64,000 bases of DNA from NCBI RefSeq assembly GCF_003160695.1, contig NZ_QGDD01000005.1, forward strand, positions 270,655 through 334,654. The letters are read 5' to 3'. The notes under the pieces were generated by a model. The model was not told the DNA's origin, did not search any database, and was given only the letters and a program-made list of their open reading frames with translations. Origin of the DNA: Nocardioides silvaticus (GTDB taxonomy: Bacteria > Actinomycetota > Actinomycetes > Propionibacteriales > Nocardioidaceae). Below, piece by piece: positions 25,223 to 36,958 of the stretch; the stretch's first letter is position 1; the number at the start of each line of letters is the position of its first letter. The position numbers and the translations under genes were made by a program.

Positions 25223-28012
25223 ATGCAGACTCCGTGGGTGCCCAGCCTCCGGATCGCCGTTCTCGGCCCGCTCGACGTGACCGTCGACGGCGTCGCGGTC
25301 GACCTCGGGCCCAAGAAGCAGCGCGCCGTGCTGGGCGTCCTGGCTGCGCTGGCGCCGGCACCGGTCTCGGTCGAGCGGCTCGTCGACGAGATCTGGGGTG
25401 ACGGCGGTCCGGCCAACCCGCTGCGCAGCCTGCAGGTCTACGTGTCGTCGCTGCGCTCCGCCCTGGGGGAGTACGGCGACCGCCTCGTCACCGAGGGCCG
25501 CGCCTACCGGCTGCTGGTCGGTGAGGAGCACGGGGTCGAGGTCGACGCGGAGACCTTTAGCCGGCTCGTGGCCGAGGCCGCGGCCGAGCCGGACCCCGCG
25601 CGGGCTGCCGAGCAGGCCGAGCAGGCTCTCGCGCTGTGGTGCGGGGACGAGGCGTGGCAGGACCTGCGCGACCTCCCGGTGATCGGCCCGGTCGTGGTGG
25701 CGCTCGAGGCGGAGCGGCTGGCCGCGGCCGCCGTCCGCGCCCGCAGCCTGCTCGCGCTCGGCCGCCACCGCGAGCTGGTGCCGTGGCTGGAGCCGCTGGT
25801 CGAGCAGCACCCGCTCCACGAGGAGCTCCGCGGCCACCTGATGCTCGCCCTCCACCGCAGCGACCGCCAGGCCGACGCGCTCGCGGTCTACGCCGCGGGA
25901 CGCGAGACCAAGGCCGACGAGACCGGCCTCGATCCCGGCGAGGACCTGCAGCGGCTCCAGGCCGCGATCCTCGGCGACGACCCGGCGCTCCGGGTCGAGG
26001 ACGTCGAGCTCCGCTCCCGCCGCCACCTCCCCGCGCCGGTCACCGCGCTCGTCGGCCGCGAGCCGGAGATCGCGACGCTGACCGCGATGCTCCGCGACCC
26101 CGCCCACCGGCTCCTCACCCTCACCGGGCCCGGCGGCATCGGCAAGACCCGGCTCGGCATCGCCTCGGCCCACGCGCTGGCGGCGGACCACCCCGACGGC
26201 GTCTGGTTCGTCGCGCTCGACGCGCTCCACGACCACCGCCTGGTCGCCGGCGCGGTCGCCGACACCCTCGGCGTCGAGGTAGCGGGCAGCGACATGACCG
26301 GCGCGCTGTCGTCGTACCTCCGCGACCGCCGGCTGCTCCTCGTCCTCGACAACTTCGAGCAGGTCGACGACGCCGCGCCGTTGGTGGCCGAGCTGCTGGC
26401 TGCCGCGCCCGGGCTGCGGGTGCTCGTGACCAGCCGCGTCCCGCTGCGGGTGTACGGCGAGCGGGTGATGCCGATCGAGCCGCTGGCGCCGACCGACGCG
26501 GTGCCGCTCTTCGTCGAGCGGGCGCGGGCGGTGGACCACCGCTTCGACGCCGATCCCGACGTGGTGGCCGAGCTGTGCGAGCAGCTCGACCGGATCCCGC
26601 TCGCGATCGAGCTGGTGGCGGCGCGCACCGACGAGCTGCCGCTCGAGGTGCTCCAGAAGCAGCTCGCCAACCGGCAGGCGCTCGACCTGGCGGCCGACGG
26701 CCCCCGCGACCGCACCTCGCGCCAGCGCACCTTGCGCGACGCGATCGCGTGGAGCGTGGCACTGCTGCCCGACGCGCTGGCGCAGGGGTTCGCGCGGCTC
26801 GGGATCTTCGACGGCGGCTTCAGCGCGGACGCGGCCGAGGCGGTGGCCGGCGTCTCCGCGAGCGACCTGGTCACGTTGGTCCGGGCCAGCCTGGTCGTGC
26901 GGACGGAGGACCGCTACCGGGTGCTCGAGACGATCCGCGAGTACGCGGTCGAGCAGCTCGGGCCGGACACCGACGAGGTCGCCGACCGGCACGCGACCTG
27001 GTTCCTCGACTTCCTCGTCGGGACCGAGGGCAACCAGGGCACCGTGCACGCCTGGGTCGCGCTGGTCCACCCCGACCGCGCCAACCTGCGGGTGGCGGCG
27101 GCCCGGCTCGCGGCGACCGCCGACCGGGACGACCCGCGGGGCTCGCGACTGCTGCGGATGTCCCCGTCGTTGGGCCGCTACCTCTACCACGCGGGTCCCG
27201 GGAGCGAGGACGTCGAGTGGCTGCTCCGCGCGCTCGAGCTGGCGCCGGACGCGGACCCGCACACGCGCGGCCAGACGTCGTACGCCCTGGCCATCTGCCG
27301 TGCCGAGCAGGGGCTCACCGACGAGGCGATCCGGCACTGCCGCACGGCCTACGACCTGCTGATGAGCACCGGTGACTCGCTGTGGGGCGCGCGCGCCCTC
27401 AACTCGCTCGCCGGGATCGTGCACGACGACGGCCGGGTCGCCGAGGCGGCGCCGCTGATGGACGAGAGCATCGCGCTGCGCCGCGGGCTCCCGGAGCTGT
27501 CGATGGCGATCCCGCTGTCCAACCGCGCGCGGAACGCCATCCAGCTGGGCGACACGGCCAAGGCCCGCGAGTGCCTGGCGGAGGTCCTGGAGATCGCCGC
27601 CGACGACGCGCTCGAGGTCGCGGTCGCCGAGCTGCTGCTGGCCGACGCCGCGTTGGCCGACGGCGACGAGGCGGAGACCGTCGACCGGGTCACCCGCGCG
27701 ACCGACGCGCTGCTCGAGCTCCAGCACCACGCGTTCCGGCTGATGGAGGCGTTGGAGACCTTCGCCGCCCTCGCCGTACGACGGGGGCGGGCAGCGCTCG
27801 CCGCGACGCTGATCGCCGCCGCCGACCGGGCCTACGTCGACGAGGGGTCGGTCATGGTGCCCGCCGACGTCATGCAGCGGGCGGAGCGCACCGGCGCCGC
27901 CATCGCGGCGCTGCCCGACGCCGAGCGGCGGGCGGCCGAGGAACGCGGCGCGTCCCTCGGCCTCCAGGCCGCGGTGCAGCTGGCGCGGGCCGAGCTGGTC
28001 GGCCCCGCCTGA
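25223..28012 (+). CDS. SARP-type BTAD / NB-ARC (STAND ATPase) / TPR regulator
   Basis: The 929-residue protein has an OmpR/PhoB-like winged helix (about 10-95), a bacterial transcriptional activation domain of helical repeats (about 105-255), a STAND NTPase and C-terminal TPR-like repeats (about 640-900). In the STAND domain Walker A is GPGGIGKT at 302-309, Walker B is LLLVLDNFEQ, the sensor is VLVTSRVPLR, and the winged-helix arm has the RIPLAIEL motif. Such proteins activate secondary-metabolite or stress genes after ligand-driven oligomerisation. No biosynthetic cluster is adjacent, so the target is open; the divergent LuxR gene and its own promoter are candidates. It ends 5 bp from a convergent acyl-CoA dehydrogenase gene. 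Confidence 0.9.
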   Translation: MQTPWVPSLRIAVLGPLDVTVDGVAVDLGPKKQRAVLGVLAALAPAPVSVERLVDEIWGDGGPANPLRSLQVYVSSLRSALGEYGDRLVTEGRAYRLLVGEEHGVEVDAETFSRLVAEAAAEPDPARAAEQAEQALALWCGDEAWQDLRDLPVIGPVVVALEAERLAAAAVRARSLLALGRHRELVPWLEPLVEQHPLHEELRGHLMLALHRSDRQADALAVYAAGRETKADETGLDPGEDLQRLQAAILGDDPALRVEDVELRSRRHLPAPVTALVGREPEIATLTAMLRDPAHRLLTLTGPGGIGKTRLGIASAHALAADHPDGVWFVALDALHDHRLVAGAVADTLGVEVAGSDMTGALSSYLRDRRLLLVLDNFEQVDDAAPLVAELLAAAPGLRVLVTSRVPLRVYGERVMPIEPLAPTDAVPLFVERARAVDHRFDADPDVVAELCEQLDRIPLAIELVAARTDELPLEVLQKQLANRQALDLAADGPRDRTSRQRTLRDAIAWSVALLPDALAQGFARLGIFDGGFSADAAEAVAGVSASDLVTLVRASLVVRTEDRYRVLETIREYAVEQLGPDTDEVADRHATWFLDFLVGTEGNQGTVHAWVALVHPDRANLRVAAARLAATADRDDPRGSRLLRMSPSLGRYLYHAGPGSEDVEWLLRALELAPDADPHTRGQTSYALAICRAEQGLTDEAIRHCRTAYDLLMSTGDSLWGARALNSLAGIVHDDGRVAEAAPLMDESIALRRGLPELSMAIPLSNRARNAIQLGDTAKARECLAEVLEIAADDALEVAVAELLLADAALADGDEAETVDRVTRATDALLELQHHAFRLMEALETFAALAVRRGRAALAATLIAAADRAYVDEGSVMVPADVMQRAERTGAAIAALPDAERRAAEERGASLGLQAAVQLARAELVGPA

Positions 28013-28017
28013 ACCGA

Positions 28018-29193
28018 TCAGGCCGGCTTCGGCAGCGACCGGCTGATGATCTCCTTCATGATCTCCGAGGTGCCGGCGTAGATCTGGGAGACCCGGAGGT
28101 CGGCCCAGGCACGGGCGATCGGGTACTCGTTCATGTAGCCGTAGCCGCCGTGCAGCTGCAGGCACATGTCGGCCACCTTCTGCGCCCGCTCCGAGCACCA
28201 CAGCTTGGCCATGGCGACGGTCGGGATGTCCAGCTCGCCCTCGATGTGCAGGCCGATGCACTCGTCGACGAACGACCGGGCGACCCGCGCCTCGGTGGCC
28301 ACCTCGGCCAGCTTGAACTTGGTGTTCTGGAAGCCCCAGATCGGGCGGCCGAACGCCTCGCGGTCGTGCACGTAGCGCAGCGTCTCCTCGAGCATGACCT
28401 CCATCGCGGCCACGTTGGCGACCGCCACGATGAGCCGCTCCTGGGGCAGCTGCTGCATCAGCTGGACGAAGCCCTGGCCCTCCTCGGGGCCGAGCAGGTT
28501 GGCGACGGGGACCCGCACGTCCTCGTAGGAGAGCTCGGCGGTGTCCTGACCCTTCATGCCGATCTTGTCGAGCACCCGCCCGCGCGAGAAGCCGGGAGTG
28601 TCCGCGGGCACGATGATCAGCGAGATGCCGGAGGCGGCCTCCTCGGGATTGGTCTTCGCGACCGTGATGACGACGTCGGCCTGGGCGCCGTTGGTGATGA
28701 AGGTCTTCGAGCCGTTGATGACGTACTCGTCGCCCTCGCGGATCGCCTTGGTCTTCACGCTCTGCAGGTCCGACCCGGTGCCGGGCTCGGTCATCGCGAT
28801 CGCGCCGACCGCCTCACCGCTGGCGAGCTTGGGCAGCCACGCCTGCTTCTGCTCCTCGGTGCCGTAGGCGAGGATGTAGTGGGCGACGATCCCGCTGTGC
28901 AGCGAGGCGCCCCACGAGCTGTCGCCGGCATAGGCCTGCTCCTCGATGACGATCGCCTCGTGCGCGAACGTGCCGCCTCCGCCGCCGTACTCCTCGGGGA
29001 CGGAGAGGCAGAGCAGGCCGAGCTCGCCGGCCTTGTTCCACAGCTCGCGGTCCACCTGCTTGTTGGCGATGAAGGTCTCGGAGTGGGGCTTGATCTCCTT
29101 CTCGCAGAAGCTGCGGGCGAGGTCCCGCAGGTCGTCGAGCTCGCTGTCGGTCGAGCCGGCGGGGTCCATCCAGGGTGAGCGGCGCTTGGTCAT
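28018..29193 (-). CDS. Acyl-CoA dehydrogenase controlled by divergent TetR
   Basis: The 391-residue flavoenzyme contains AIAMTEPGTGSDLQSVKT, GSKTFITNGAQADVVI and QLHGGYGYMNEYPIARAWAD. The usual YEGT catalytic Glu is replaced by Ala (IYAGTSEIMKEII). A Glu in LPQERLIVAV occupies the isovaleryl-CoA-type site. It is a single-gene transcript divergent from a TetR regulator with a shared palindrome. The start codon lies 7 nt after a TACCCT box, so the mRNA may be leaderless. Confidence 0.9.
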   Translation of the reverse strand: MTKRRSPWMDPAGSTDSELDDLRDLARSFCEKEIKPHSETFIANKQVDRELWNKAGELGLLCLSVPEEYGGGGGTFAHEAIVIEEQAYAGDSSWGASLHSGIVAHYILAYGTEEQKQAWLPKLASGEAVGAIAMTEPGTGSDLQSVKTKAIREGDEYVINGSKTFITNGAQADVVITVAKTNPEEAASGISLIIVPADTPGFSRGRVLDKIGMKGQDTAELSYEDVRVPVANLLGPEEGQGFVQLMQQLPQERLIVAVANVAAMEVMLEETLRYVHDREAFGRPIWGFQNTKFKLAEVATEARVARSFVDECIGLHIEGELDIPTVAMAKLWCSERAQKVADMCLQLHGGYGYMNEYPIARAWADLRVSQIYAGTSEIMKEIISRSLPKPA

Positions 29194-29200
29194 GGGCGTC

Positions 29201-29227
29201 AGGGTACAGGGTGTACCCGGTTAGGGT
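29201..29227. promoter_or_regulatory. Divergent leaderless promoters with a 17-bp operator
   Basis: GGGTACA-GGG-TGTACCC (29202-29218) is a perfect inverted repeat. On the minus strand TACCCT (29206-29201) ends 7 nt before the ATG at 29193. On the plus strand TAGGGT (29222-29227) ends 7 nt before the ATG at 29235. A TetR dimer on the palindrome would cover one -10 box and abut the other. Confidence 0.6.
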
Positions 29228-29234
29228 GACGGAC

Positions 29235-29909
29235 ATGGTGGACGTCGCGAAGTGGGTCGACTCGACCGTCGCGCGCCGGATCCGGAAGGTGGGCGACGAC
29301 CCGGGCCGGCGCAGCCTGCTCATCGCCGCGGCGACCGCCGCGATCGACGAGGAGGGCCCCGGCGTCGGGATGGCCCAGATCGCCGAGCGCGCGGGCATCC
29401 CGCGACCGCACGCCTACCGCTACGTCGAGAGCAAGAAGCAGCTCGACCTCGACGTCGCGCGCGGGGCCTCGGCGGACCTGCTGGCGGCGATCCGCCCGCG
29501 GCTGAGCCGCAGCGGCACGCCGTACGAGATCGTGCACGGCATCGTCGAGGTGATCACCGCCTGGGCGGCAGAGCACCCGAACCTCTACCGCTTCATCGCC
29601 GCCCAGAAGCAGACCCGAGCGCTGCACCAGGTGCGGATGGGCCGCAGCCGCTTCCTCGACGAGCTGATCGCCGCGATGGCGGCCTATCTCGAGCCGACCG
29701 CGGCGGCCCCGAAGGCGCCGGACGGCGTGCTCGCCGGCGTGATCGGCATGGTCGACGCCGGCGTGATCTGGTGGCTCGACCACGAGGACGAGACCCAGCA
29801 GGAGGTCGTCGACCGGCTCAGCCGCCAGGTGACGCTGGTCCTCGAGGACATGCTCGTGCAGCTGGGGTACGACGTCCCCGACGAGATGGTGTTCGGCCCG
29901 GGGGCCTGA
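29235..29909 (+). CDS. TetR-family regulator
   Basis: The 224-residue protein has a TetR helix-turn-helix at about residues 22-70 (MAQIAERAGIPRPHAYRYVE) and a helical ligand domain with several Trp. It is divergent from an acyl-CoA dehydrogenase gene, which it probably controls together with itself through the GGGTACA/TGTACCC palindrome. The ATG at 29235 is favoured because it lies 7 nt from TAGGGT; an upstream GTG at 29226 would lie inside that box. Confidence 0.82.
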   Translation: MVDVAKWVDSTVARRIRKVGDDPGRRSLLIAAATAAIDEEGPGVGMAQIAERAGIPRPHAYRYVESKKQLDLDVARGASADLLAAIRPRLSRSGTPYEIVHGIVEVITAWAAEHPNLYRFIAAQKQTRALHQVRMGRSRFLDELIAAMAAYLEPTAAAPKAPDGVLAGVIGMVDAGVIWWLDHEDETQQEVVDRLSRQVTLVLEDMLVQLGYDVPDEMVFGPGA

Positions 29910-29958
29910 CTCGGGCCGATGTGCGGGGCTCGCGCCGCGGCACGGATACGCTTCCACC

Positions 29959-32744
<2,786 letters not shown>

Positions 32745-32763
32745 GCGGAGTCCTGCCGGAGGG

Positions 32764-33579
32764 CTACTCGGGCTCGCGGAGCAGGTCGCGCAGCGTCGCG
32801 ACCGTGGTCTCGTCGAGCCCGAGTCCCTCGCGCAGGTAGGTCGCGCGGTCGCCGTACCTCGCCTCGAGGGCGTCGTAGCCCGACCGGAGGTACTCCGCGT
32901 CCACCACCAGCGTCGGCTCGAACGCGGCGACGTGCTCCGGTCCGGCGTGCTGGGCGATCTCGGCCTCGATCGCGGCGCGGCTGCCCGCGGAGAGCTCGTT
33001 GCTCAGCAGGTAGTCGGCCTCGATCGTGGCGTCGTCGACGCCGGCGACGTGGAGCAGCAGCGCCGCCACCCAGCCGGTGCGGTCCTTGCCGGCCGTGCAG
33101 TGGAACAGCTGCGGTCCGCCGGTGGCGAGCTGACGGAACAGCCCGCCGAACTCGCCGCGCACCCGCTCGTCCTCGACGAACCCCCGGTAGACGTCGTCCA
33201 TCAGCGCGACGGCGGTCGCCCGGTCGCGCAGCTCGGCGACCTTGTCCATCGGGATGCCGGAGACGTCGAAGTTCTGCCACGGTGCGCCGGGGACCTCGAC
33301 GTCGGGGTGATGGTCGATCTCCGCCCTCGACCGCAGGTCGAGCACTGCGCGCAGCCCGAGCCCGTTGACCGTGCCGTGGTCGGCCTCGGTCAGCCGCAGC
33401 GCGTTGGAGCGGTAGAACACGCCGCGGCGCACCCGGCCCCCGTCGGCCGTCGGGTAGCCCGGGCCCGCCACGTCGCGGAAGTTGTCGGCCGAGGCGAGCC
33501 GGAGGATCTCCTCGCCGGCGCTCGCAGGGCTCGGGGTGCTCGGAGTGCTCGGGCTCGAAGGGGTCGATGGGCTGGTCAC
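32764..33579 (-). CDS. Tyrosine-protein-phosphatase-type protein (PtpB-like)
   Basis: The 271-residue protein opens with a Ser/Thr/Pro repeat (STPSSPSTPSTPSP), probably a flexible linker. A DSP/PtpB-like phosphatase follows with RDVAGPG, VLDLRSRAEID and the P-loop HCTAGKDRTG, where Cys161 is the nucleophile and Arg167 binds phosphate. The Lys in the loop (AGKDR) is typical of lipid/tyrosine phosphatases related to mycobacterial PtpB. It starts 18 bp after the DUF1295 gene and may be the last gene of the SigK operon. Confidence 0.85.
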   Translation of the reverse strand: MTSPSTPSSPSTPSTPSPASAGEEILRLASADNFRDVAGPGYPTADGGRVRRGVFYRSNALRLTEADHGTVNGLGLRAVLDLRSRAEIDHHPDVEVPGAPWQNFDVSGIPMDKVAELRDRATAVALMDDVYRGFVEDERVRGEFGGLFRQLATGGPQLFHCTAGKDRTGWVAALLLHVAGVDDATIEADYLLSNELSAGSRAAIEAEIAQHAGPEHVAAFEPTLVVDAEYLRSGYDALEARYGDRATYLREGLGLDETTVATLRDLLREPE

Positions 33580-33597
33580 CCGCCCGAGCGTAGGGGG

Positions 33598-34404
33598 CTA
33601 GGCCGAACGGCGAGGTGGCAGCGGGACGAACATCGAGGTGCGCGCCGCGTAGTCGCGGTACGCCGGGCGCTGCATCATCGTCCTCTCGAGCAGCCGCGCG
33701 CCGGTGGCGAAGACCAGGAAGTAGGTCATCATCACCGGAGCCACCAGGGTCACCAGCCCGACGCCCCAACCGGTCGCCAGCGCGCCGGCAAGCCAGGCGC
33801 CCCACCAGACGCAGGCGTCGCCGAAGTAGTTCGGGTGGCGCGTGAAGCGCCACAGGCCGGTGGCAAGCACCGGTGGCCGCTCGTCGCGGGGCCGCCGCCG
33901 GTAGGCCGCAAGCTGGGCGTCGCCGACGGCTTCGAAGAGGATCCCGACCAGCCAGAGCACGCCCCCGACGACGACCAGTGCCGGCCACGCGACCTCGCTG
34001 ACGGCGCCGATCGTGACGGGCAGCGCCACCAGCCAGGCGGCCGCCCCCTGCACGAGGAACACCTTCCGGACGGCGACGCCCATCCCGACGTCGTCGAGCG
34101 GTCCGCCGAGCAGGAGCTCGTAGCGCGGGTCCTCTCCGCCGCTGCTGCGGCCGTGGATGTGCCACGACAGTCGGAGCCCCCAGACCCCGACTGCCGTGGC
34201 CAGCACCCACGCCCGCCACGCGGTGCCCTCGTCGAGCACCGTCGCGACGACCGCGGCGGCGATGGCCGCGAGGGCCAGCGCCAGGCCCCACGCCACGTCG
34301 ACGACGACGACGCGGCCCTGCCGGCGGGCGACCAGTGCGGTCACCGTCATCACGGCGCCCGCCACCACCGCGACCACGGCCAGCGAGGTGAGGACGGCGG
34401 TCAC
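33598..34404 (-). CDS. DUF1295 membrane protein (steroid-5-alpha-reductase-like)
   Basis: The 268-residue integral membrane protein has about seven hydrophobic segments and the family signature GLWRFTRHPNYFGD near residue 185, with a C-terminal MQRPAYRDYAARTS. The family shares a fold with steroid 5-alpha-reductases and isoprenylcysteine methyltransferases and reduces or modifies lipid double bonds. In M. tuberculosis the homologous gene (Rv0446c) stands between ufaA1 and sigK. The GTG at 34404 overlaps the stop of the methyltransferase gene (GTGA). It is the downstream end of the lipid-modification block. Confidence 0.85.
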   Translation of the reverse strand: MTAVLTSLAVVAVVAGAVMTVTALVARRQGRVVVVDVAWGLALALAAIAAAVVATVLDEGTAWRAWVLATAVGVWGLRLSWHIHGRSSGGEDPRYELLLGGPLDDVGMGVAVRKVFLVQGAAAWLVALPVTIGAVSEVAWPALVVVGGVLWLVGILFEAVGDAQLAAYRRRPRDERPPVLATGLWRFTRHPNYFGDACVWWGAWLAGALATGWGVGLVTLVAPVMMTYFLVFATGARLLERTMMQRPAYRDYAARTSMFVPLPPRRSA

Positions 34405-35663
34405 CACGTTCGCTCCAGCGGCAGGTCGTGGCCGCCGTCGGGCCGCACCATCAGGATCTGGTCGACGCCCATCCGGCCGTCCCGGAAGGCCATCGAGCCG
34501 CCGACGAGGTAGAGCCGCCACACGCGGACCATCTCCTCCCCGACGAGCGCGGTGATCTCCTCGATGTTCTGCTCGAAGCGCTCGAGCCAGCCGGCGACCG
34601 TGAGGACGTAGTGCTCGCGCAGGGCGTGCACGTCGCGGACCTCGAGGCCCGCGGCCTCGAGCAGGCCGACCGTCGCCCCGACCGGCCGCATGTGCATGTC
34701 GGGCGCGATGAACGACTCGATGAACGGGCCGCCGCCCGGCCACCGGCCGGAACGCGACATCTGCTGCACGAGCACGCGCCCGCCCGGCCGCACCGCGGCG
34801 TGGAGCACGGAGGCGTAGGTCGGGTAGTTCCGCTCCCCGACGTGCTCGCCCATCTCGATCGAGGCGACGGCGTCGTACTCCGCGCGGGGTGCGGGCACGG
34901 CGTCGCGGTAGTCGCAGAGCCGGAAGTCGACGAGGTGGTCGACGCCGCGCCGACGGGCGGCGGCCTGCGCGAAGCGCTGCTGCTCCCGGGAGATCGTGAC
35001 GCCGACGACCTGCGCACCGAAGTGCTCGGCGGCGTGCAGCGACAGCGACCCCCAGCCGCAACCGACGTCGAGCAGCCGCATGCCGGGCTCGAGCCCGAGC
35101 TTGCGGCAGACCAGGGAGAGCTTGGCGTGCTGCGCCTCCTCGAGGGAGACCCAGTGGCCGGTGTGGTACCCGCACGAGTAGGCCATCGACGGGTCGAGGA
35201 CCAGCGAGTAGAAGTCGGCGGTCAAGTCGTAGTGGTGGCTGATCGCGCGCCGGTCGCGGTCCTTGCTGTGCAGCCGGCCGCGCACCTTGGCCTGGGTCTC
35301 CGGCGCCGCCGGGGGCGGGCCGACGACTCGCAGGCCGACTGCGGTCCGGACCGCACGCGCCAGCGCGGGGACCGACAACCGGCGCCCGCCGAGGCCGCGC
35401 TCGCGGGCGACGGTGAAGGCGTGGGTCAGGGCGGTGTCGAGGTCGCCGGGCACGTCGAGCTCGCCGGTCACGTAGGCCTGGGCCGCCCCGAGCTCACCCG
35501 GCTGCCAGAGCAGCCGGCGGAGCGCGTCGGGAGAGCGGATCTCGACGCGGGGGGCGTCGTCCGGGCCCGCGGCAGACCCGTCCCACGCGACGAGGCGCAC
35601 CGGCAGGTCGCCGCCGACGAACGGGGTCAGCGCGTCGGCGAGGCGCTCCGCGACGGCGGTCAT
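34401..35663 (-). CDS. Cyclopropane-fatty-acid-synthase-family methyltransferase (UfaA1-like), copy 2
   Basis: The 420-residue SAM-dependent lipid methyltransferase has an N-terminal lipid-binding domain, then YDLTADFYSLVLDPSMAYSCG, the SAM motif LLDVGCGWGSLSLHAAE and SIEMGEHVGERNYPTY. It should methylate or cyclopropanate the double bond of membrane unsaturated acyl chains. It is only distantly similar to its neighbour copy, so the two probably perform different steps. It overlaps both neighbours by 4 bp (ATGA/GTGA). Confidence 0.88.
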   Translation of the reverse strand: MTAVAERLADALTPFVGGDLPVRLVAWDGSAAGPDDAPRVEIRSPDALRRLLWQPGELGAAQAYVTGELDVPGDLDTALTHAFTVARERGLGGRRLSVPALARAVRTAVGLRVVGPPPAAPETQAKVRGRLHSKDRDRRAISHHYDLTADFYSLVLDPSMAYSCGYHTGHWVSLEEAQHAKLSLVCRKLGLEPGMRLLDVGCGWGSLSLHAAEHFGAQVVGVTISREQQRFAQAAARRRGVDHLVDFRLCDYRDAVPAPRAEYDAVASIEMGEHVGERNYPTYASVLHAAVRPGGRVLVQQMSRSGRWPGGGPFIESFIAPDMHMRPVGATVGLLEAAGLEVRDVHALREHYVLTVAGWLERFEQNIEEITALVGEEMVRVWRLYLVGGSMAFRDGRMGVDQILMVRPDGGHDLPLERTW

Positions 35664-36958
35664 CGCGGGTCCTTCGCGAGCGTCAGCTGCTGGACGTCGA
35701 GGTAGCCGGACGCGAACCCCGCGCGGCTGTACTCCAGGTAGAAGTGCCACATCCGGCGGAACGTGTCGTCGAACCCGAGGGCCCGGACCTCGGGTGCGGC
35801 CGCCGTGAAGGTGGCGTCCCACAGCTGGAGCGTGCGGGCGTAGTGCCGCCCCAAAGACAGCGTGTCGGCGACGCGGAGCGAGGTCTGGCGGGCGGCCGTC
35901 TCCTCGATCGCCCGCACCGACGGCAGGGCGCCCCCGGGGAAGATGTACTTGGTGATGAAGGTGTGGGTGTCGCGGGTCGCGAGCATCCGGTCGTGCGGCA
36001 TCGTGATCGCCTGCAGCGCGGCCCGGCCGCCGGGCGCGAGCACGTGGTCGAGGGTGCGGAAGTACGCCGGCCAGTACTGCCAGCCGACCGCCTCGATCAT
36101 CTCGACCGACACGACGGCGTCGTACGCCTCGCGGGTGAAGGCCGTGTCGAGCAGTGCACGGTAGTCGCACAGCTCGACCTCGACCCGGTCGGCGTAGCCG
36201 GCAGCCGCGACCCGCTGCCGGGCCAGCGCCTGCTGCTCCACCGACAGCGTGATCGTGTGCACCGACGCTCCGCGCGCGGCGGCCCGGACGGCGAGCTCGC
36301 CCCAGCCGGTGCCGATCTCCAGCAACCGGGTGCCCTCGCCGACGCCGGCCTGGTCGAGCAGGCGGTCGATCTTGCGGTGCTGCGCGCCCGGCAGGTCCGC
36401 GGCGGTCGCCGCTGCCGGGTCCGCGAAGAGCGCGGCGGAGTAGGTCAGCGTCGGGTCGAGGAACAGCGCGAACAGCTCGTTGGAGAGGTCGTAGTGGTGG
36501 GCCACGTTGGCGCGGGTGTTGCCGCGGCTGCCTTCGTGGGAGCGCGGGACCCGGGTGACGACGGCCGAGCGCAGCGCCTGCAGCGGCCGCGGGACCAGGG
36601 TCGCCATGTCGCGCGCGAGGACGGTGAGGAAGTCGCCGAGGGCGGTCGGCGGGCCGTCGACGCCCTCGTCCCAGGCGCCGGTCAGGTAGGCCTCGCCGAA
36701 GCCGATCAGCTGGTCCCGCGCGATCCGGGCGAAGAACTCCTCCGGGCGGTTGACGTGGATGGCCGGTGCACCGCGGCCGCCGCGGCCGATCGTCTCGGCG
36801 GGGTAGGACGCGCCCGCCGCGACGTGCACCGTGACGTCGAGCCGGGAGACCGCCGAGCGGAACAGGCGACGGGCGATGCGCGCGGCCGGCCCGGCCTCGG
36901 GCGTCGGCTGGAGGTCGGGCCAGCTGCGGACGGGGTTCCGGTCATGGGTGATGGTCAT
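35660..36958 (-). CDS. Cyclopropane-fatty-acid-synthase-family methyltransferase (UfaA1-like), copy 1
   Basis: The 432-residue enzyme has HHYDLSNELFALFLDPTLTYS, the SAM-binding LLEIGTGWGELAVRAAAR and VSVEMIEAVGWQYWPAYF, followed by ITKYIFPGGALPS, all standard for CFA synthases. It corresponds best in position to ufaA1 (Rv0447c) of the mycobacterial sigK locus. The start overlaps the stop of the FAD/DUF1365 gene and its stop overlaps the next methyltransferase, so the whole block is translationally coupled. Confidence 0.9.
   Translation of the reverse strand: MTITHDRNPVRSWPDLQPTPEAGPAARIARRLFRSAVSRLDVTVHVAAGASYPAETIGRGGRGAPAIHVNRPEEFFARIARDQLIGFGEAYLTGAWDEGVDGPPTALGDFLTVLARDMATLVPRPLQALRSAVVTRVPRSHEGSRGNTRANVAHHYDLSNELFALFLDPTLTYSAALFADPAAATAADLPGAQHRKIDRLLDQAGVGEGTRLLEIGTGWGELAVRAAARGASVHTITLSVEQQALARQRVAAAGYADRVEVELCDYRALLDTAFTREAYDAVVSVEMIEAVGWQYWPAYFRTLDHVLAPGGRAALQAITMPHDRMLATRDTHTFITKYIFPGGALPSVRAIEETAARQTSLRVADTLSLGRHYARTLQLWDATFTAAAPEVRALGFDDTFRRMWHFYLEYSRAGFASGYLDVQQLTLAKDPR

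Noticed and set aside
25193..28261. About 1,000-codon minus-strand open frame opposite the BTAD regulator
   Set aside because: The plus strand encodes a complete BTAD/NB-ARC/TPR protein. The antisense frame has only biased composition.
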